Made by a program: the position numbers and the translations under genes. DNA of 64,000 nt from Streptosporangium subroseum (GTDB lineage Bacteria > Actinomycetota > Actinomycetes > Streptosporangiales > Streptosporangiaceae), in NCBI RefSeq assembly GCF_900188345.1, contig NZ_FZOD01000010.1, positions 62,001-126,000 on the forward strand. The letters are read 5' to 3'. Positions 1 through 9,124 of this stretch are shown here, one piece after another (positions within the stretch are counted from its first letter, which is position 1; each line of letters opens with the position of its first letter). The notes below the pieces were generated by a model. The model did no database searches. It saw only the letters and a program-made list of their open reading frames with translations, and was not told where the DNA came from.

Positions 1-1
1 C

Positions 2-1063
2 GAGGACTATGCGGGTGATCAGGACACCAGTGAGATAGACGCGTTGATCAGTGAGCGTCAGTTCAACAAACTGATGGATCCATGGCGAGCTGAGCTCGTC
101 GACCGGGCCAAGAAGATCAAAGATGAGAGCGACTTCGGCGCCGCCACCTTCATCCAGGGGCGGGACACCCTTCTGCCACAGATCGCTGAGCTGTTTGGTG
201 ACCGGATCGGAGATCCTCCGGATCAGGGTCTTCTGAGGGAACGCATCGAGCTGGCGATTGCCTTCCGGTTCCCGAACAAGATCCCGCCGGGGTTTGCTGA
301 CACCCGTAAGGACACCGATCTCCGCTCGGCTGGTGACTTCCTGCTGTGGGAAGAGCTGGTAGAGCATGCCCAGGCGCTGCCGCCGGGGGCGAAGGTCATC
401 TTGGTCTCGCGTGACACCAAGAAGGACTGGTATCAGCCCAAGGGCTTTGGGCAGGAAGAACGTCCCTGGCCGCAGCTGATCGACGAGTTCGAGCGGCGGA
501 CTGGCACGCACCTGCTCATCGCCGAGACGGCCACGTTCTATTCCGATGTGAAGAAGTATCTAGGTGCAGAGATCGCCAGCAGCACGATCGACGAGCTTAA
601 CCGGCCTGTTCCCTCTCCAGCTGAGGAGCAGCTCTTCCTGACACGGAAGGATCTCGCCCGGCAAGACCCGCCCGAAGAACTCGCCCTCGCCGCGTACCGC
701 GCAGCCGGCTTGTCTAGCAAGGCGATCCGGCAAGCGCTAGTGCGGCCTTCGGATCGTCTTTTCCAGTGGTGGCTGGTCGGGGCCACGCGCGACCTTGGAC
801 TCCGGGAAAGCGGCGATGAACCGCTATTCGACCTCCAAGCGATTCTGCGCCCCGAGGCCCATCCTGGTCCAGGATGGGTGCTCGCGACAGAAATCGTTCA
901 ACCGGGAGAGCTTCCGTATCTCTCCATGTCCCTAGCGCCCTGGTTCGTCTCGATCTTGAAGGTAAGCCCTATGGTCGATCGAACGCGCCTCTTGAGGCTG
1001 GTCCAGCTTCATGGAAGTGCTACTGGTTTCGGTGCACCGGACCAGCCCAACCTGGATAGTTAA
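2..1063 (+). CDS. PIN-like domain nuclease (DUF4935-type), 5'-truncated by window edge
   Basis: The reading frame is open from base 2, through a TTG at 44, to a TAA at 1061, so the true start lies outside the window. The middle of the protein has the pattern of the PIN-like/DUF4935 family: an IPPGFADTRK segment, then a GDFLLWEELVEHA helix, a hydrophobic strand ending in SRDTKKDWY, and a region ending in a ligand-rich turn. In PIN-fold nucleases acidic residues at these places bind divalent metal and cleave RNA or single-stranded DNA. The C-terminal 120 residues are not recognised. It lies about 60 bp upstream of the MORC-type ATPase on the same strand and is probably co-transcribed, as the likely effector of the cassette. 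Catalytic competence cannot be judged without the N-terminus. Confidence 0.72.
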   Translation, partial: EDYAGDQDTSEIDALISERQFNKLMDPWRAELVDRAKKIKDESDFGAATFIQGRDTLLPQIAELFGDRIGDPPDQGLLRERIELAIAFRFPNKIPPGFADTRKDTDLRSAGDFLLWEELVEHAQALPPGAKVILVSRDTKKDWYQPKGFGQEERPWPQLIDEFERRTGTHLLIAETATFYSDVKKYLGAEIASSTIDELNRPVPSPAEEQLFLTRKDLARQDPPEELALAAYRAAGLSSKAIRQALVRPSDRLFQWWLVGATRDLGLRESGDEPLFDLQAILRPEAHPGPGWVLATEIVQPGELPYLSMSLAPWFVSILKVSPMVDRTRLLRLVQLHGSATGFGAPDQPNLDS

Positions 1064-1122
1064 CTCCGCGTGACATCGCAACACCACCGTATCGGCCCCC
1101 CACGTGAACAGGTAAGACATTC

Positions 1123-3642
1123 ATGGCGCACAAGTTGCTCGACATCACCCCGACGCCCGAAGTGCTTGTAGCGCTGACGCGAACGCCGATCTCACCTCTT
1201 GACGCCCTGAGCGAGCTGATCGACAACGCCATCGACTCCTTTCGTGCTGCCGAGATCGCGGGGAAACCGCCTGCGGTCCGGCATGTCGTGATTGAGGTTC
1301 CCGGTTCTGCAGCGGTTGACCGAGGCGAAGGCTTGATCCGCGTCCGGGACACCGGCCCAGGCTTGAGCGCTGAGCAGATCGCCAATGCGATGCGCGCTGG
1401 ATTCACTTCGAAGAACCACTACGACACCCTGGGCCTGTTCGGTATGGGGTTCAACATTGCCACGGGCAAACTAGGGCGGATCACTCGGGTGATCTCAGTG
1501 CAAGCCGGCGAACAGCATGCCCTCCAGGTCACGCTCGACCTTCCCAAGCTCATCAGGGATCAGGCGTTCGAAGTGCGGGCGGAGACCATCGAACGCCCTC
1601 CTGGTCTCGAGCACGGGACGATCGTCGAGGTCAAAGGCTGGTGGCCGCACGGAGACGCTAACCACGGCTTCATCAAAGACGTTGCCCGCATGTCCAAGCC
1701 GACGCTCAGGGACCGGATTGGCCGCCGATATGCGACGTTGCTGCGTGGTGACGCCGAGAATCCGGTCAAGATGACCGTCAACGGCGAGCCCTGCCGCGGT
1801 TACGAGCACTGTGCCTGGTCCCCGGAACGCTATGTCGAGCGCGCCGGACACGGGAGGATCCCAGCGAGGATCGCGATCGATGAGGAACTAACGCGTTCCC
1901 GAAGGTGCCTGAAGGATGGCGCCGACTTCGATGGGCATGATGCCTGCCCGCGCTGCGGCGGTAAGGACAGCCGCGAGGTGGCTGAGCGCATCCGTGGATG
2001 GGTAGGCATCCAGCGCTTCGACGATGCGAGCGGCTTCGGCATCGACCTGATCCGTAACGGTAGGGCTATCCGCACGGAGGAAAAGGACGCCTTCTTCACC
2101 TACCAGGACGAGGTTAAAGGCGTTTCTGAACGCGAGTACCCAATCGACCAGCAGTACGGCCGGATAATCGGTGAAGTTCATTTGGATCACGTGCCAGTTG
2201 ACTTCCAGAAGCAGAACTTCCAAATCTCTACTGAGGAGTGGCAGACGGCGATGAAGTTCCTCCGCGGAGGATCGCTCCTGCCCAGCCAGTGGGCAGACGG
2301 CGAGAAGAACACGTCGCCGGTGTCGCGGCTCTTCCAGGGCTACCGCAAGGTACGGAATTTCGGCCGTGCCGACATGTATATGGGCAAGTACGACGAGGTG
2401 AAGAGCAAGGCTCTCCGGATCCCCCGGGAGGTCGAGCGGGAGTATCTCGAAAAGTTCAGAAATAAGGTCGACGGGTACTACGACGACGCCAAGTGGTGGG
2501 AACTAGTCGAAACAGCCAACGAGCCCCCGATCGAGGAACTACCCGAGTGCGAGGCTTGCGGGTTCCAGAACGTCAAGGGAGCTGAGAGCTGCGGCGGCTG
2601 TGGGGCGATCCTCATCGGCAAGACCTGCCTGAGCGCAGAGTGCAGCCAGATGATCGCCAAGAACGCAGATATCTGCCCGATATGCGGTGCCGATCAGAAG
2701 CCCGAGATCGCCTTCCCCTGGACCTGTACGTTCTGCGGTGGCAACAACACTCCGGGATTGAAGCAATGCGCGAGCTGCGGGCACCTCGAAGGCGAACCAC
2801 ACCCTGCCAGCCCGAAGACCCTGCAGGCCGAGTCGGATGAGAACACCGAGCTGAGCGTCACAGGTTTGTCGATCGAGCTGTGCAACGGGAAAGCCACCAA
2901 CGCGCTCGATGTCGTCGTGCGGAACGTTCATCGCCCGATCCTCACTGGCCCGGCGCAGTCGGCAGTCCCGATGATCGCCGACCGCAGCACCGGGCGTATC
3001 ACTGTCTATCTCCACCCGGGACACTCCGTCTTCGCTGCTGGTCTGCGGCCCGCATACCTGGTGGCTTCGGAAGTAGCCCAGTACCTCTATAGCCTCCATC
3101 AGAACCTCGCCGGCAAGCCCGGGCATACCATGGGGACGCTCATTACCCAGGTGCTGATGCAGGGCTGGGGCGACGCGGTCACCGAAAACGCTGACACTGC
3201 CAGGCAAACGATCAGGACGCTGTTCGCGAGCATCGTCGACCGCGTCATCGGTATTGGCCAGGCCGGAGACTTCTACGCCGAGCTCAGCGGCGAGCAGCAG
3301 ACCGCCATGGCCAATGAAATGATCAGCTCCGACGTCGATCTGGCCGAACTCGAGCACCTCAAGACCGGTGGGTATCTGAAGTACTGCACGCCAGAGACGC
3401 TAGCGGCGTTCTTCAGCCGCTACCCTGCCGCTTGGTTCGGGGGCCAGGTCTGGAGCGACCCGTGGCCGAGAGTCGATCAGCTTCTGCCGGTCGCGGCGGA
3501 GGCACTGCAGGCCGAGCTGACGACGAAGTACCAGCGCTGCCTCGAAGACTGCGCCTCTTACCTCCGCTATCAGCAGCCAGAGCGCCTGATTGTTATCCGG
3601 GCGAGGGCGGCCGCCGAGTTCCTCGGTGACAAGCTCGCATGA
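1123..3642 (+). CDS. MORC/MutL-type GHKL ATPase with zinc ribbons
   Basis: This is an 839-residue GHKL (Hsp90/MutL/histidine-kinase fold) ATPase. Motif N is ELIDNAID at 31-38, the G1 box is DTGPGL at 76-81, and the G2 box is GLFGMGFN at 104-111, the pattern of MORC-type ATPases. Cysteine pairs follow at 274/277, 476/479 with 490/493, 502/507 with 518/521, and 535/538 with 549/552, which suggests two or three zinc ribbons between the ATPase half and an unrecognised C-terminal half. In eukaryotes MORC ATPases clamp and compact DNA. Bacterial relatives have been reported next to restriction enzymes and SF2 helicases. The stop overlaps the start of the endonuclease-helicase gene, so the two are translationally coupled. 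The likely role is ATP-driven DNA sensing or clamping in the defence cassette (inference). Confidence 0.85.
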   Translation: MAHKLLDITPTPEVLVALTRTPISPLDALSELIDNAIDSFRAAEIAGKPPAVRHVVIEVPGSAAVDRGEGLIRVRDTGPGLSAEQIANAMRAGFTSKNHYDTLGLFGMGFNIATGKLGRITRVISVQAGEQHALQVTLDLPKLIRDQAFEVRAETIERPPGLEHGTIVEVKGWWPHGDANHGFIKDVARMSKPTLRDRIGRRYATLLRGDAENPVKMTVNGEPCRGYEHCAWSPERYVERAGHGRIPARIAIDEELTRSRRCLKDGADFDGHDACPRCGGKDSREVAERIRGWVGIQRFDDASGFGIDLIRNGRAIRTEEKDAFFTYQDEVKGVSEREYPIDQQYGRIIGEVHLDHVPVDFQKQNFQISTEEWQTAMKFLRGGSLLPSQWADGEKNTSPVSRLFQGYRKVRNFGRADMYMGKYDEVKSKALRIPREVEREYLEKFRNKVDGYYDDAKWWELVETANEPPIEELPECEACGFQNVKGAESCGGCGAILIGKTCLSAECSQMIAKNADICPICGADQKPEIAFPWTCTFCGGNNTPGLKQCASCGHLEGEPHPASPKTLQAESDENTELSVTGLSIELCNGKATNALDVVVRNVHRPILTGPAQSAVPMIADRSTGRITVYLHPGHSVFAAGLRPAYLVASEVAQYLYSLHQNLAGKPGHTMGTLITQVLMQGWGDAVTENADTARQTIRTLFASIVDRVIGIGQAGDFYAELSGEQQTAMANEMISSDVDLAELEHLKTGGYLKYCTPETLAAFFSRYPAAWFGGQVWSDPWPRVDQLLPVAAEALQAELTTKYQRCLEDCASYLRYQQPERLIVIRARAAAEFLGDKLA

Positions 3643-5387
3643 CCCAGCGGATCATCACCGACCGGTACCTGGACGACACCGGCTGGCAAGCGTTCGAGCG
3701 GATCGTGGAGAGACTGCTGTTGGGGCTCGGATACCAGTCCGTGCAGCGGGTTGGCGCCTCTGGCGATGGGGGCGCCGACGTTATCGGGACCTTCCACGAC
3801 CGCCGGTGGCTCTTCCAGATGAAACGCTGGACACGGCCGGTTGGCCCCGCAGCAGTGGCCGAGACCATCGCTGCGTGCCATCGCTATGAAGCCGATATCC
3901 CCGTTCTGGTCAGCCTGAACGGCTTCGAGCCTGCGGTACGTGCGCAGCAGCGAGAACTCGTAGCCCAAGGCGTTCAGCTCCAGCTGTGGGACCGCAGGAT
4001 GCTTAAGCGCCGGGCTGAGAAGATTCCCGCGGAATCCGTCGCGGCCAGGTTCACGGACCGGTATGAGCTGCGCGCCTATCAGGCTCAGGCCGTAGATCGG
4101 ATTACCTCGGAGCTGCTTAACGGGTCCCGCAGCGCGCTTGTAGTGCTCGCCACCGGACTCGGCAAGACCTTCGTCGCCTCCGAGTTTCACCGCCGGTTCA
4201 GCGCGCTGAGACCGGGCGCACGAACACTTGTTCTGGCTCATCGCAATGAACTCGTTTACCAGCTTGAGCGATCCTTCTGGCCGATGCTTCCGGTGACAGC
4301 GGCCACGGGCGTCTGGAACGGCCACGAGCGACCACATCCCGGAACCCTCGCTGACCTGGACGTCGTCTTCGCGTGCGTGGACAGTGTTGCGACCGCAGTC
4401 GGCGCCGGCCGAGAGCTTCCAGACTTCGGCCTCGTCATGGTCGACGAATGCCACCACCTTGGGACCCGCGCCTACGACGCCGTCCTCAGCGAGCTATCAG
4501 CGGGAGACGGCGGGGCGTTTCTCGTAGGCATGACCGCGACCCCATGGCGCCCTGATGGCACAGACCTGGGCCGGTGGTTCGATTTTCCGATCGTCGACAT
4601 TGACCTCGTCCGCGGACTGCGAGAGGGCTACCTCTCCAACGTCGACTACCGGATGTTTACCGACAATATTAACTGGGACGCGCTGGCTCACGGCCTGGCT
4701 TCCAAGCTCCCAGCGCTCTCACCCCGCGGCATTAACCGTACCCTCTTCATCGAGGAATGGGACGACGCCGTCGTCGAGCGTCTTGCCGAGGCATGGCATG
4801 AACAAGCTAACCCGCGCGGCATCGTTTTCTGCGGCACCATCGACCACGCCGAGCGCATGGCGGCCCGGATTAACGCTCTCGGCTTTACCCGCGCCGACGT
4901 CATCGCCTCCAAGCGCAGCGACGGCAAGACAATGGACGTCCCCACCCGAAGCCGCACTCTCTGGGACTTCGCCGACGGCCGTACCGGGATCCTTTGCGCC
5001 GTCGACATCCTCAATGAGGGTGTCGACGTGCCAGACGTCAACATCGTCGTCTTCCAGCGCGTCACCCATAGCCGCCGCATCTTTGTCCAGCAGCTCGGAC
5101 GGGGACTCAGGCTCGCGCCGGGAAAGGACAAGGTCATCGTCCTCGACTTCGTCTCAGACATCCGCAGGTTCGCCGCAGGCTTGGAACTACAAGACAAGCT
5201 CAACAAACCCGACCTAGGCTCTCCGCGGATCAAGCTTGGCAACAAGGTCAGCTTCCTCAGGGCCAGCGGAGAAGATACCCAAGGCGCACAGTTCCTCCGC
5301 GAATGGCTCGGTGACCTCGACACCGTGCAGGATGCGGGTGAAGACTCCCATATCCTGAGATACCCACCCAGTCCGCCTGTGCGCTGA
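3639..5387 (+). CDS. Mrr-like endonuclease fused to superfamily-2 helicase
   Basis: The start ATG overlaps the previous stop as ATGA. Residues 1-125 form a restriction-endonuclease-fold (Mrr-like) domain: GYQSVQRVGASGDGGADVIG with Asp47, then FQMKRW with Gln60 and Lys62 as the QxK form of the PD-(D/E)xK site. Residues 140-500 are a DEAD/DEAH helicase core: Walker A ATGLGKT at 171-177, DECH at 269-272, TAT at 299-301 and QQLGRGLR at 484-491. This is the standard build of ATP-dependent type I/III-like or modification-sensing nucleases. No methyltransferase or specificity subunit is visible nearby, so self-protection must come from elsewhere or the target is not a simple unmodified site. It probably acts with the ATPase and the PIN-like protein. 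Confidence 0.88.
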   Translation: MTQRIITDRYLDDTGWQAFERIVERLLLGLGYQSVQRVGASGDGGADVIGTFHDRRWLFQMKRWTRPVGPAAVAETIAACHRYEADIPVLVSLNGFEPAVRAQQRELVAQGVQLQLWDRRMLKRRAEKIPAESVAARFTDRYELRAYQAQAVDRITSELLNGSRSALVVLATGLGKTFVASEFHRRFSALRPGARTLVLAHRNELVYQLERSFWPMLPVTAATGVWNGHERPHPGTLADLDVVFACVDSVATAVGAGRELPDFGLVMVDECHHLGTRAYDAVLSELSAGDGGAFLVGMTATPWRPDGTDLGRWFDFPIVDIDLVRGLREGYLSNVDYRMFTDNINWDALAHGLASKLPALSPRGINRTLFIEEWDDAVVERLAEAWHEQANPRGIVFCGTIDHAERMAARINALGFTRADVIASKRSDGKTMDVPTRSRTLWDFADGRTGILCAVDILNEGVDVPDVNIVVFQRVTHSRRIFVQQLGRGLRLAPGKDKVIVLDFVSDIRRFAAGLELQDKLNKPDLGSPRIKLGNKVSFLRASGEDTQGAQFLREWLGDLDTVQDAGEDSHILRYPPSPPVR

Positions 5388-5399
5388 ATCGGAGACCCA

Positions 5400-5996
5400 A
5401 TGTCCCCAAGCACGTCTTCCCCCCGCGACGCTTGGAACCGCCTCCGCCCAGATGCCGTACTTGTCGTCAAAGACCTTCTCGTCCTTCTTGAATCCGACGG
5501 CTCATCTCAGGACATCTTCGACGTCTACCTCTACGCTAAGCGCCTGCTCGCGGAAGCTATGGAAGCTCGTATCAAGATTGACCTCGACCAGTCATGCGAG
5601 GCGTTCCATGATCTGCGCGGGAAGCTCCGCACCGTTATGGAAGACCGTTACTCGGCTCAGCTGCCGGCCGCGTACCTGACCGTCCCCTACGGATCTGTCG
5701 TCCACGAGAAGCTCTTCCTTACGCTGCTGCAGCGCCAGGGCAATGAGGTCCCCGCCAGCTTGCTGCGAATCGTCACCGCGGACTCGGTTCACACCGAGCG
5801 GCGGGTCAGAGAGCTGCGCGAACTCGGCCTCGACATCGTTACAGCCAAGGCTTCCGGGAGCGACACCTATAAGCTCGACTCCCTCGAGCTCGATCTGTCG
5901 TTCCTTCCCACAATCATCTACAACACTGCCAGCAGCAAGAAGCACCGCCTCATGCCCGAGCCGGAGCTAAAGAATCTCCTCAAGATCGCCGACTGA
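5400..5996 (+). CDS. unrecognised 198-residue protein at the end of the defence cassette
   Basis: It starts 12 bp after the helicase stop, so it belongs to the same transcription unit. I do not recognise the family. The N-terminal 90 residues look helical, with charged stretches (VKDLLVLLES, YLYAKRLLAEAMEARI). The C-terminal half (residues 105-180) reads like a winged helix: KLFLTLLQRQGNEVPASLLR, then RRVRELRELGLDIVTAK, then a beta-hairpin-like end. No cysteines suggest zinc binding, and there is no signal peptide or membrane segment. It could be a DNA-binding adaptor or regulator of the cassette (inference). Being always last in such a cassette would be informative. Confidence 0.7.
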   Translation: MSPSTSSPRDAWNRLRPDAVLVVKDLLVLLESDGSSQDIFDVYLYAKRLLAEAMEARIKIDLDQSCEAFHDLRGKLRTVMEDRYSAQLPAAYLTVPYGSVVHEKLFLTLLQRQGNEVPASLLRIVTADSVHTERRVRELRELGLDIVTAKASGSDTYKLDSLELDLSFLPTIIYNTASSKKHRLMPEPELKNLLKIAD

Positions 5997-6393
5997 TCCC
6001 TGCCCGATCGGGTCTTCGATGCGCGCGCCGCGCGGGACATGCGCGGGATAATCAAGTAAGTGATACGAGCCGTACAGGGCGTTTAAACAGGTCAGCTCAG
6101 GTGATCAGGCTGCTCTATCCTCGCTCTCCTAAGGCGTGGATCACATCGCTCACGGTGCCGGTGTCCGCGGCAACCAGCCGGGCGATCGCCGACTCGCACG
6201 GACCTCGTTAGTCGATCCGCTGAGCCTACAGCGGAGGGACAGGCACGCCGCGGGGTGGTATCGGTCGGCCGTGCTCGAAATCAAGGCCCCGCCCGCCGAT
6301 GAGGTCACGACCAAGCTGGAAGGGGACGACCCTCCTCCGCTGCCGTCAGGTCCCGGACACTAGGCCATTAACGGCGATGACCTGGGAAAACAG
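5997..6393. other. gap after defence cassette
   Basis: Apart from the IS630-like scrap, this 400-bp stretch has no supportable gene. A possible + strand frame over 6136-6363 has no recognisable domain or good ribosome-binding site. No clear terminator hairpin follows the cassette. Confidence 0.5.
6115..6207 (-). pseudogene. IS630-like transposase remnant (HTH fragment)
   Basis: On the minus strand a short frame reads ESAIARLVAADTGTVSDVIH and stops at TAG (6115-6117), with another stop just upstream at 6208-6210. It resembles the N-terminal helix-turn-helix of IS630-family transposases, where an IARLVAADEDTVRDVIH-like stretch is typical. Only about 30 residues remain. No terminal repeats are recognisable. 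It sits right after the defence cassette and suggests past mobile-element activity at that border. Confidence 0.45.
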
Positions 6394-7125
6394 GTGTCTC
6401 GTTATGCTCGTAGGGTGAGTTCTGCGAGGATGCTTGTGTTGTGGGACATCGATCACACGCTGGTCAGCATCGATGGGGTCGGCAAGGACATCTACGCCGA
6501 GGCCTTCCGCGTGGTCACCGGGCGGTCGATGCGGCGGGTCGCGGCCATGGCGGGGCGGACCGATTGGGCGATCACGGTGGAGACGCTCCGGATGCATGAC
6601 GTCGAGGTGTCGGAGGAGCTCCTGGAGTCCTTCGGCGCCGCCCTCGCCGAGGCGTTTGTCGTCTACGAGGCGACGATCTTGGAACGGGGCAGGGTCCTGG
6701 CCGGGGCGCGTGAAGTGCTCGGTGTGCTGGCGGGCCGGGCCGATGTGATCCAGTCGGTGCTCACCGGGAACATGGAGCCTCTCGCGATCGGCAAGCTCAC
6801 GGCGTTCGAGCTGGAGCATCTCGTGGACTTCGAGGTGGGGGCCTACGGCATGGACCACGAGGATCGCGCCATGCTGGTGGGCCTGGCGCAGGAGCGGGCT
6901 GCCCGGAAGTACGGGGAGTCCTTCGCCAGGCACAACACGGTGCTGGTCGGGGATACGCCGAACGATGTTCTCGCCGGTCACCTGGGCGGGGCGAGGGTGG
7001 TGGCCGTCGCCACCGGCTCCAGCGATGTCCAAACGCTGCAAGCGGCCGGTGCCGATCTGGTGCTGGAGGACCTCACCGATACCGCTGCCGTTGTGCGGGC
7101 CGTACTCGCGGCAGCGGATCGGTAA
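6394..7125 (+). CDS. HAD-superfamily hydrolase (phosphoglycolate-phosphatase-like)
   Basis: This predicted cytoplasmic phosphatase has all HAD motifs: DIDHTL near the N-terminus (nucleophile and acid/base Asp), SVLTGN as motif II, a lysine in GKLTAFELE, and GDTPND as the metal-binding motif IV. A helical cap lies between motif I and II, as in class IA enzymes such as phosphoglycolate phosphatase and beta-phosphoglucomutase. The substrate cannot be predicted. The start is uncertain: GTG at 6394, GTG at 6415 and ATG at 6430 are in frame, and none has a good Shine-Dalgarno sequence, so a leaderless mRNA is possible. The gene stands alone. Confidence 0.82.
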   Translation: MSRYARRVSSARMLVLWDIDHTLVSIDGVGKDIYAEAFRVVTGRSMRRVAAMAGRTDWAITVETLRMHDVEVSEELLESFGAALAEAFVVYEATILERGRVLAGAREVLGVLAGRADVIQSVLTGNMEPLAIGKLTAFELEHLVDFEVGAYGMDHEDRAMLVGLAQERAARKYGESFARHNTVLVGDTPNDVLAGHLGGARVVAVATGSSDVQTLQAAGADLVLEDLTDTAAVVRAVLAAADR

Positions 7126-7281
7126 GCGGGCGATACCTCGCCGCGTCGTCGGATCGGTTCCTCGTGCTCTCTCCGACCAGATGTCCTCGGCTGAAGTTGG
7201 GACTGCGATGGCCGTCATCCTCATCTGCAACCGATTCTCGGTCGAACCGGTCACCGACCTGACCGGCAATGAGTCATTGCC

Positions 7282-8553
7282 TCAACCGAGGTCGGCCGGG
7301 TCGACGGCGTGAGCCATCGCGCGGTATCCGGCGTCGTTGGGGTGCAGGTGGTCGCCACTGTCAAAGGCGGGGTTGAGCTGGTCTCCGTCGGTGGGCGAGG
7401 CCAGAGCGTGATCGAGATCGACCACCGCGTCGTACGCTCCCGAGGTCCTGATCCACGCGTTGACCTCGTCCCGCTTGATCTCGCTGCGCGCGGTGTAGTA
7501 CCGCGATCCCTTCATCGGCGGCAGCGTGGCGCCGATGACCCGCAGGCCTCCGGCGCGAGCCTGCCGGATCAGGTCGCGGTGCGCGGCGATGAGTTCCCCG
7601 GCGGAGACCTCGGTGAGCGGCGCGTCCATCGGTGAGGGGGCTTCGCTCATGCCGATGTCGTTGATGCCTTCCAGGATGACGACGGTGCCCACGCCCGGCT
7701 GGCTGAGGACGTCACGCCGGAACCGGGAGGTCGCCTTGTCACCGAGCCAGGCGGAGTCGACCGTCACCCGGTTGCCGCTGATGCCCTGGTTGAGGACGGC
7801 TCGGGGCCGGCCCGCGGCGGCCAGGCGCTCGGCCAGCTCGTCGGGGTAGCGGTTGTCGGCCTCGAACGTGGCCCCGTAGCCGTCGGTGAGGGAGTCGCCG
7901 AAGGCGACCACGCCGTCGCGGCGCGGCGCCCCGATGACATCGACCCCGCTCAGGTAATACCAGGACTGCGAGGTCTCACCGAAGGCCGCGGCGTTGCCGT
8001 CGGCCCGGTGGTCGCCGGTGGCGCGGTAGCTGGTCGCCATGGCCTGGGCGTGGTACGTCGCCGGACCGGTCGGCGCGGCCAGGTAGAACGTGACCGTCAC
8101 CGAGTCCAGGGCGCCCAGCGGCAGCGGCACCGCGTCACTGGCCAGCTCGCCGCCGGCCGGGATCGTGAAGGAGCGCGCCCGATTGACGGTGAGGTGCCGA
8201 AGCGACCCCGGCCGGATGGCGGCGCCGTTCGCGGTGCGGGCGATGGTGGCGCCGGTGACCTTCAAGGGGGCGCTGCCGTAGACGTTCGACAGCCGGACGC
8301 GGACCGCCACTCCGCCGGCGCTGACCCGGACCACCTGGCGGATCGTCTGATTCGCGAAGCCCTGCTCGGACCAGTTCGGGGTGTAGTTCGGGCCCGGGCG
8401 CTGCGGCGAGGTGCTCCAGGTGGCGCTCCAGCCGCGAGCCGTGACGGCGGCCGGCGCCGGGGTCGCCGCGGACGCCACCTCGGAGCCGGCCAGCAGTGTG
8501 GCGAGCGTGAGGGCCGAGATGGACAACAGCGTCCGTCGGGGTACGAAATGCAT
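7282..8553 (-). CDS. secreted SGNH/GDSL-family esterase
   Basis: This is a 423-residue protein starting at ATG 8553, with an AGGAG eight bases upstream; the frame extends further but without a better site. Residues 1-30 are a signal peptide (RR, hydrophobic core, cleavage near ASAA). Residues 40-200 form a beta-rich N-terminal domain. The SGNH hydrolase follows: FGDSLTDG with nucleophile Ser221, an NQGISGNR block, EGIND (Asn of block III) and DHLHPND near the end (Asp and His of the triad). It is probably exported and de-esterifies lipids or polysaccharides. It is not obviously linked to its neighbours. Confidence 0.88.
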   Translation of the reverse strand: MHFVPRRTLLSISALTLATLLAGSEVASAATPAPAAVTARGWSATWSTSPQRPGPNYTPNWSEQGFANQTIRQVVRVSAGGVAVRVRLSNVYGSAPLKVTGATIARTANGAAIRPGSLRHLTVNRARSFTIPAGGELASDAVPLPLGALDSVTVTFYLAAPTGPATYHAQAMATSYRATGDHRADGNAAAFGETSQSWYYLSGVDVIGAPRRDGVVAFGDSLTDGYGATFEADNRYPDELAERLAAAGRPRAVLNQGISGNRVTVDSAWLGDKATSRFRRDVLSQPGVGTVVILEGINDIGMSEAPSPMDAPLTEVSAGELIAAHRDLIRQARAGGLRVIGATLPPMKGSRYYTARSEIKRDEVNAWIRTSGAYDAVVDLDHALASPTDGDQLNPAFDSGDHLHPNDAGYRAMAHAVDPADLG

Positions 8554-8641
8554 GGGTGATCTCCTAATGATCGACTGCATGGGCAGCGGTTCGGATGGTC
8601 GGCGAGGTCCGGTGAAGGTGAAGGGGGAGCACAGCCGTCCA

Positions 8642-9124
8642 TCATTCAGCGGTGCGGGACTTCCCGACCCGGTCGCCGAAGACGACGAGAAGGACGATGA
8701 GGAGGAACGCGACAAGCGCGGTGATGGTTCGCACGACGTGCCACGCCTCCCACCGCTGCAGGATCGCCGCGTAGTCGGCCGGGGCCGAGGAGACGGCCCA
8801 CTGCCTGATCTGGCCGTTGATGGGAACATTGCCGAACCGGGTGACCAGGAACGAGGTCACCACCAGGGTGCCCGCGCCCGCCGCGAGAAGTCGCGGGACA
8901 GCGCGCGTCATGACGGCGAGCAGGAACGAGCTGACCACCGCCAGGGCCATCATCGTCTGCATGACGAGGCCGTTCACCCCCATCAACGCCGTGTGGAAGG
9001 TGAACCGCACATCGAGGGGAACGGCCCGGAACGCGTAGACGACGTTCACGGCGCCATAGCCGAACGCACCCGCGAGTAAGCCCGTGGACAGAAGCGCGAA
9101 CGTTTTGACAGGTTGAACCAGCAC
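8642..9124 (-). CDS. DUF1772 (anthrone-oxygenase-like) membrane protein
   Basis: This 160-residue protein has four predicted membrane helices (about 8-30, 45-70, 78-98 and 128-150). The conserved DUF1772 block FGNVPINGQIRQW is followed by the family's RWEAWHVVRT segment. Members are often called anthrone oxygenase-like, but most have no assigned activity. The start is GTG 9124, with AGGAG at about -13 to -9. It lies 88 bp upstream of the esterase start on the same strand and may be co-transcribed. Confidence 0.8.
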   Translation of the reverse strand: MLVQPVKTFALLSTGLLAGAFGYGAVNVVYAFRAVPLDVRFTFHTALMGVNGLVMQTMMALAVVSSFLLAVMTRAVPRLLAAGAGTLVVTSFLVTRFGNVPINGQIRQWAVSSAPADYAAILQRWEAWHVVRTITALVAFLLIVLLVVFGDRVGKSRTAE

